Assembly (NCBI GenBank): GCA_030433215.1
Contig: JAUIMC010000006.1
Span: 62,001-126,000, forward strand
DNA from: Alphaproteobacteria bacterium
GTDB lineage: Bacteria > Pseudomonadota > Alphaproteobacteria > Caulobacterales > Parvularculaceae
Reading direction: 5' to 3'
Length of the DNA stretch: 64,000 bases
The notes under the pieces were generated by a model. The model was not told the DNA's origin, searched no databases, and worked only from the letters and a program-made list of their open reading frames with translations. The position numbers were made by a program, and so were the translations under genes. Numbering within the stretch: position 1 is the first letter of the stretch; every line of letters starts with the position of its first letter. Shown here piece by piece: positions 59,803 to 64,000 of the stretch.

Positions 59803-60726
59803 TCAAACGGGTTCAACAAAAATGGCGGTGCGCGGGGCTATTGCGCCTTCATGGCGAATGACGTCGCCGGCGACTTTATTGCCGAGCGCGGCGGCTTCCT
59901 CGGGCGCCTTGCCCGAGAGAAGGCCCGCCAGAAAGCCGGCGTTGAAACTGTCCCCAGCGCCGGAGGTGTCCACAGGGTTGATGATTTCGGAAGGGCGGAC
60001 CTGGCCCGTAAAGGCCTCAGCGGAAATGTAAGCGCCCTCAGGCCCGTTTTTCACCGCGACAACGGACGCGCCCCATTCCCGCCAGCGCTTTGCGCTATCC
60101 GCCGCTCCGTCGCCGCCGAAAAGCAGGAGATCGTCTTCGATGGTCGGCAGCGCAATCGTCGCCACAGCCCCGAGCGCCGCCATGGCGCGCCGCGCCTGAT
60201 CCGCGTCGCGCCATCCCGCAGGGCGATAATTCGTATCGAACGCGATCTCCGCGCCTCGCCCACGCCAATAGCGCGCTCTTTCACAAAATGCGTCAACAGC
60301 TTCAGCGGTCATCAGCGAAAGCGTGATCCCGCTGAGATAGACAAGACCCGCCCCCTCCATCTCCCGCTCGAGATCATCGAGACATGCGCCAGTTTGAAAA
60401 TAGGCGCGCGCAGCGCTGTCGGAGCGCCAGTAATCGAAAGCACGTTCGCCATTGGCGTCAGTGCGAATGATATAGAGGCCGGGCATGCGGGACGCGTCGC
60501 GAGCTATCGCGGAAACGCCGACGCCCTCATCGGCGAGCATGGCCAGCATCGCCTCGCTATAGGAATCGCGCCCGAGCGCGGTAGCGAAACGGCAGTCAAC
60601 GCCGAGCCGGGAAAGATAGACCGCCGTATTCATGACGTCGCCGCCATAGCGGACCGTCATGGAGCCGGGCCGGCCGGAAATTTCCACCATGCCTTCGCCG
60701 AGGCACACGCATGTCATCTCAATCAT
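59803..60726 (-). CDS. kdgK: 2-keto-3-deoxygluconate kinase (PfkB family)
   Basis: 307 residues from ATG 60726 (ATG 60717 and several upstream in-frame ATGs are possible; no start has a clear ribosome site). The N-terminal CVCLGEGMVEISGRPGSMTVRYGGDVMNTAVYLSRLG, read in parts, and the anion-hole motif DTSGAGDSFNAGFLAGLL near the end define the PfkB ribokinase fold; the GE-x-MVE-x opening fits KDG kinases. It makes KDPG from KDG, joining hexuronate catabolism to Eda. First gene of the operon; divergent from uxaC with an operator-like dyad between them. Confidence 0.9.
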   Translation of the reverse strand: MIEMTCVCLGEGMVEISGRPGSMTVRYGGDVMNTAVYLSRLGVDCRFATALGRDSYSEAMLAMLADEGVGVSAIARDASRMPGLYIIRTDANGERAFDYWRSDSAARAYFQTGACLDDLEREMEGAGLVYLSGITLSLMTAEAVDAFCERARYWRGRGAEIAFDTNYRPAGWRDADQARRAMAALGAVATIALPTIEDDLLLFGGDGAADSAKRWREWGASVVAVKNGPEGAYISAEAFTGQVRPSEIINPVDTSGAGDSFNAGFLAGLLSGKAPEEAAALGNKVAGDVIRHEGAIAPRTAIFVEPV

Positions 60727-60851
60727 CGCGAAATCTGCATCTCGTGCGGTCAGCGTAATCGCGTTATGCCGCATTGCAAAATAAACTGACGAACCTGAAT
60801 CCGCCATGAACAGCGCGCCCGCCCAAGGCCGTGCTTTTACAGGAAAAACAA

Positions 60852-60871
60852 TTATGTTAGCCTTAACATAA
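60852..60871. promoter_or_regulatory. LacI-family-like operator between kdgK operon and uxaC
   Basis: TTATGTTA-GCCT-TAACATAA: 8-bp perfect arms around four central bases. ATGTTA-N4-TAACAT resembles the E. coli LacI-family GntR/IdnR operator (ATGTTA-N4-TAACAT). It is 73 bp from the uxaC start and could control both directions. No LacI gene is in the window. Confidence 0.6.
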
Positions 60872-60943
60872 ATCCGCCGACCGGCCTAGACGTCCGCCCC
60901 GTCTATGTGGGACAGCGAATAAAAAAACAGGGGTGAAACCATC

Positions 60944-62356
60944 GTGACGAGACTGTCCCTCCATCCGGACCGGCTTTTTCCGGCCGGCGAAACCGAACGC
61001 GCCATTGCGCGCCGGCTCTTCAGCCAAGTCGAAACCCTGCCGATCATCAGCCCGCACGGCCACACGGACCCGTCCTGGTTTTCGCAAAACGACTCCTTCG
61101 CCGATCCGGCCTCGCTGCTGATCGTCCCAGATCACTATCTTTTCCGGATGCTCTTTTCCCAGGGCGTGCCGCTTGAAGCGCTCGGCGTTCCTTCGCGCGA
61201 CGGAACGAAGGTGGAAACCGATCCCCGGAAAATCTGGCGAATCTTCGCCGAGCATTATTATCTCTTTCGCGGCGCGCCGGCCCGGATGTGGATGGACTGG
61301 GTCCTTTCCGCCGCTTTCGGCGTCACGGAGCAGTTGAACGCCAAAAGCGCCGACCGGATATACGATGCGATCAGCGAGCAGCTCGCCAAAGACGACTTTC
61401 GCCCGCGCGCCCTCTTCGACCGGTTCAACATCGAAGTGCTGGCGACCACGGAAGGCCCGCTCGACGAACTTGAGCATCACAAAGCGATCCGCGACAGCGA
61501 CTGGCAGGGCCGGGTCATCACCGCTTATCGCCCGGACCCGGTGATCGATCCGGATTTCGAAGGTTTCGCGGAAAACGTCGCCCGGCTCGGCGAGATGACC
61601 GGCGAGGACACGCAAAGCTGGCTCGGTTATCTCGCCGCCCACCGCAAGCGCCGGGCGTTTTTCAAAACCATGGGCGCGACCTCCACCGATCACGGCCACC
61701 CGACGGCGCGCACCGAGAATTTAAGCCAGGCGCAAGCCGCGGCGCTTTACAAAGACATTCTCTCCGGCGATTTCAGCGCCCAAGACGCGGAACGCTTCCG
61801 CGCCCATATGCTGACGGAAATGGCGCGCATGTCGCTCGACGACGGGCTCGTCATGCAGCTCCATCCGGGCTCTTTCCGCAATCACAGCGCCGCGCTTTAC
61901 GGACGCTTCGGGCGCGACAAGGGCGCCGACATCCCCATGCAGACCGATTATGTCCATGCGCTGAAACCGCTGCTCGATGAAGTCGGCTGCGCGCCGGATT
62001 TCACGCTCATTCTCTTCACCCTCGATGAGACAGCCTATTCACGCGAACTGGCGCCGCTGGCCGGGGTCTATCCGGCGCTGCGGCTCGGGCCGCCATGGTG
62101 GTTTCACGACAGCCCCGAAGGCATGCGGCGGTTTCGCGAACAGGTCATGGAAACCGCCGGCGTTTACAACACTGTCGGCTTCAATGACGACACCCGCGCC
62201 TTTCTGTCGATCCCCGCGCGGCACGATGTGGCGCGGCGCATGGACTGCGTCTGGCTTTCGCGGCTTGTGGCCGATCACCGCCTGCCCGAAGACGAAGCCG
62301 CGGAGATCGCGGTCGATCTCGCCTATAATCTCGCCAAGAAGGCGTACAAGCTTTGA
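60944..62356 (+). CDS. uxaC: glucuronate (uronate) isomerase
   Basis: 470 residues with a GTG start preceded by AGGGGTGA. N-terminal ISPHGHTDPSWF supplies the family HxH metal site; SFRNHSAALYGRFGRDKGADIP and the late GFNDDTRAFLSIPARHDVARR are other UxaC blocks. It isomerises D-glucuronate to D-fructuronate and D-galacturonate to D-tagaturonate. The TTGA overlap with the next gene marks an operon. It is divergent from the kdgK-Entner-Doudoroff operon, the pathway that receives its product after three more steps. Confidence 0.95.
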   Translation: MTRLSLHPDRLFPAGETERAIARRLFSQVETLPIISPHGHTDPSWFSQNDSFADPASLLIVPDHYLFRMLFSQGVPLEALGVPSRDGTKVETDPRKIWRIFAEHYYLFRGAPARMWMDWVLSAAFGVTEQLNAKSADRIYDAISEQLAKDDFRPRALFDRFNIEVLATTEGPLDELEHHKAIRDSDWQGRVITAYRPDPVIDPDFEGFAENVARLGEMTGEDTQSWLGYLAAHRKRRAFFKTMGATSTDHGHPTARTENLSQAQAAALYKDILSGDFSAQDAERFRAHMLTEMARMSLDDGLVMQLHPGSFRNHSAALYGRFGRDKGADIPMQTDYVHALKPLLDEVGCAPDFTLILFTLDETAYSRELAPLAGVYPALRLGPPWWFHDSPEGMRRFREQVMETAGVYNTVGFNDDTRAFLSIPARHDVARRMDCVWLSRLVADHRLPEDEAAEIAVDLAYNLAKKAYKL

Positions 62357-63858
62357 GCGCTTCCCTGGAAAACGCGCCGCGCCTCTCGGAGGCGACGCTC
62401 TCCGGTCTGCGTAAGGATGTGCGCCGCCCCGGCTTTGACCGCGGCGGCGTGTCTATCGGCCAGGTTCATCTCGGCGCCGGGGCGTTCTTCAAAGCGCATC
62501 TGGCGCCCCACACCCAAACCGCGCTCGAAGAAGCGGACGGAAACTGGGCAATCTGCGGGGCGAGCCTGCGCAGCCCGGAAGCGCGCGACACGCTGGCGCC
62601 CCAGGACAATCTGTTCACCGTCACGGAAAAAGACGGCGCCGGCGCGCGAACCTCCCTTGTCACGGTTTTAAAAGAAATGCTGGTCGCGCCGGAAAACCCG
62701 GCGGCGCTTATCGGCGCCATCGCGGATCCGGCCGTCAGAATCGTGACGGCGACGATCACGGAAAAAGGCTATTGCCTCAATCCGGCCTCCTCCGGGCTCG
62801 ATTTCGATCATCCGGATGTCAAACACGATCTTGAAAACCCCGCCGCGCCGAAAACGGCGATCGGTCTGCTTGCGGCGGCGATCGACAAACGCATCGCCGC
62901 GCGCGCGCCGCTCACCGTGGTGAGCTGCGACAACCTTCCGGGCAATGGCGCGCTTTTCAAAAACGCCGTCAGGGATTTTATCGGCGAAGCCTATCCCGGC
63001 GCGGCTTCGGCCTTTGACGACCATGTGCGTTTTCCTTCCACCATGGTGGACAGGATCACGCCCGCGACAACCGACGAAGACCGCCGGGACGTCTTCATGA
63101 ACACAGGTCTTTACGACGCCGCGGCGGTTGTCACCGAACCTTTCACCCAATGGGTGATCGAGGACCGTTTCGCCGCCGGCCGGCCGCAATGGGAAAGCGC
63201 CGGCGCGCTTCTCGTCGCCGATGTCGCGCCTTACGAGACCGCGAAGCTGCGTTTGTTGAACGGCGCCCATTCCGCGCTTGCCTATCTCGGCTATCTCATG
63301 GGCTGTGATTATGTTTCCGACGCTATGGCGCAGCCCGAACTCGCCGCCTTCATCCGCGCCATGCAGGAAGAAGAAATCGCGCCGAGTTTTCCCGCGCCCG
63401 CTGATCTTCCGCTCGGCCCCTATATCGCCGACCTCAACACCCGTTTCCGCAACCCGGCGCTCAAACACCGCACCTGGCAGATCGCCATGGACGGCTCGCA
63501 GAAACTGCCCCAGCGCTGGGTCGAAACCATCAGGGCGCAGCTTGCGCGCGGCGGCCCGGTCAACCGGCTCCCGCTCGGCGTTGCCGCGTGGACGCAATAT
63601 GTCTCCGGCGTCGACGAGAAAGGCGCGGCCATCGATGTGCGCGACCCCATGGCCGAGCGGCTGAAACGCATCGGCGCTGAAGCCGGCGGCGATCCGGCGG
63701 ATCGCGCGCGGGCGTTTTTGAGCATCCGGGAAATTTTCGGGAGCGACCTTCTGCAATCAGCGCTGTTCACGAAACTGCTGACCGACGCCATCGCGCTTTT
63801 GCGCGCGGAAGGCGCGGCGGCGGCCGTCATGAAAATCAACAGGGAGAATGGCAGATGA
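62353..63858 (+). CDS. uxuB: mannitol dehydrogenase family oxidoreductase, probable D-mannonate oxidoreductase (fructuronate reductase)
   Basis: 501 residues, TTG start overlapping the uxaC stop (TTGA). Rossmann opening IGQVHLGAGAFFKAH, ATITEKGYCLN, and the catalytic Lys-Asn-His block YETAKLRLLNGAHSALAYLGYLMG (read in parts) mark the polyol-specific long-chain dehydrogenase family. Next to uxaC the likely reaction is fructuronate to mannonate with NADH; tagaturonate, mannitol or arabinitol activity cannot be excluded from sequence. The mannonate dehydratase (uxuA) needed next is not in view and may lie beyond 64 kb or elsewhere. Confidence 0.88.
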   Translation: MSASLENAPRLSEATLSGLRKDVRRPGFDRGGVSIGQVHLGAGAFFKAHLAPHTQTALEEADGNWAICGASLRSPEARDTLAPQDNLFTVTEKDGAGARTSLVTVLKEMLVAPENPAALIGAIADPAVRIVTATITEKGYCLNPASSGLDFDHPDVKHDLENPAAPKTAIGLLAAAIDKRIAARAPLTVVSCDNLPGNGALFKNAVRDFIGEAYPGAASAFDDHVRFPSTMVDRITPATTDEDRRDVFMNTGLYDAAAVVTEPFTQWVIEDRFAAGRPQWESAGALLVADVAPYETAKLRLLNGAHSALAYLGYLMGCDYVSDAMAQPELAAFIRAMQEEEIAPSFPAPADLPLGPYIADLNTRFRNPALKHRTWQIAMDGSQKLPQRWVETIRAQLARGGPVNRLPLGVAAWTQYVSGVDEKGAAIDVRDPMAERLKRIGAEAGGDPADRARAFLSIREIFGSDLLQSALFTKLLTDAIALLRAEGAAAAVMKINRENGR

Positions 63859-64000
63859 TGCGTTTCGCCAGCTTGTTGTCGGGTCTTGCCGCGCTTCTGG
63901 CGCTTCCCGCCGCCGCCGCAGAGCCGCTCCTCAATCCGGTGTTCACCGATCACATGGTGCTCCAGCGTGAGGCGCCGATCGCCCTCTGGGGCGAAGCCGA
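63855..64000 (+). CDS. sialate O-acetylesterase-like protein, N-terminus only
   Basis: Starts at ATG 63855 (or the adjacent ATG 63858), overlapping the upstream stop by four bases. The visible part is a signal peptide (MRFASLLSGLAALLALPAAA) followed by EPLLNPVFTDHMVLQREAP, the N-terminal signature of the sialate 9-O-acetylesterase family (MVLQR then W-G). In uronate/xylan loci such enzymes are often acetylxylan or acetylglucuronoxylan esterases. Truncated by the window edge. Confidence 0.8.
   Translation, partial: MMRFASLLSGLAALLALPAAAAEPLLNPVFTDHMVLQREAPIALWGEA

Overview
The window is GC-rich, densely packed bacterial DNA. It looks like chromosome of a heterotrophic alphaproteobacterium. 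The reasons are four large TonB-dependent receptors, a DUF1501/DUF1800 pair, GGAGG-type ribosome sites with frequent GTG/TTG starts, an Entner-Doudoroff operon and FNR/FixK-type boxes. A Parvularculaceae/Hyphomonadaceae-like lineage is a guess from gene content only. I see no rRNA, tRNA, CRISPR array, prophage, insertion sequence or integrase.

Layout. 1-7.6 kb: truncated exported M19 dipeptidase, three MFS transporters, an SDR oxidoreductase and a small exported protein. 7.8-20.1 kb: TonB receptors, one in an apparent operon with a DUF1800 lipoprotein and a Tat-exported DUF1501 protein. 20.3-24.6 kb: ABC exporter (ATPase, FtsX-like permease, HlyD-like fusion protein). 24.7-36.6 kb: stress/energy island with a P2-type ATPase, a UPF0104 membrane protein, a phosphoribosyltransferase, PEP synthase, a universal stress protein, a beta-CASP RNase-like protein, a PRPP synthetase and a long thymidine/AMP-phosphorylase family enzyme. 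Two almost identical FNR-type boxes (TTGAT-N4-ATCAA) lie in front of the PEP-synthase operon and the stress-protein gene. 36.7-43.4 kb: RND efflux pump with a divergent TetR regulator and a 22-bp operator-like dyad. 43.4-44.3 kb: folD.

44.4-54.1 kb is the most unusual part: LysR regulator, SBF-like transporter, an HD-domain protein whose ligand pattern resembles the PhnZ/MIOX-type diiron oxygenases, a TonB receptor, an exported quinohemoprotein dehydrogenase and two exported VOC-fold proteins. Three related 15-bp dyads of LysR-box form (T-N11-A) lie at the LysR start, upstream of the HD gene and upstream of the outermost VOC gene. I propose that these genes form one regulon for uptake and oxidative processing of an unknown substrate in the cell envelope.

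54.1-64.0 kb: operon kdgK-zwf-pgl-edd-glk-eda, a complete Entner-Doudoroff route plus KDG entry. It is divergent from uxaC, a uxuB-like reductase and a truncated sialate O-acetylesterase-like gene, with a LacI-family-like operator between them. Together they point to use of hexuronates, perhaps from glucuronoxylan, feeding into KDPG.
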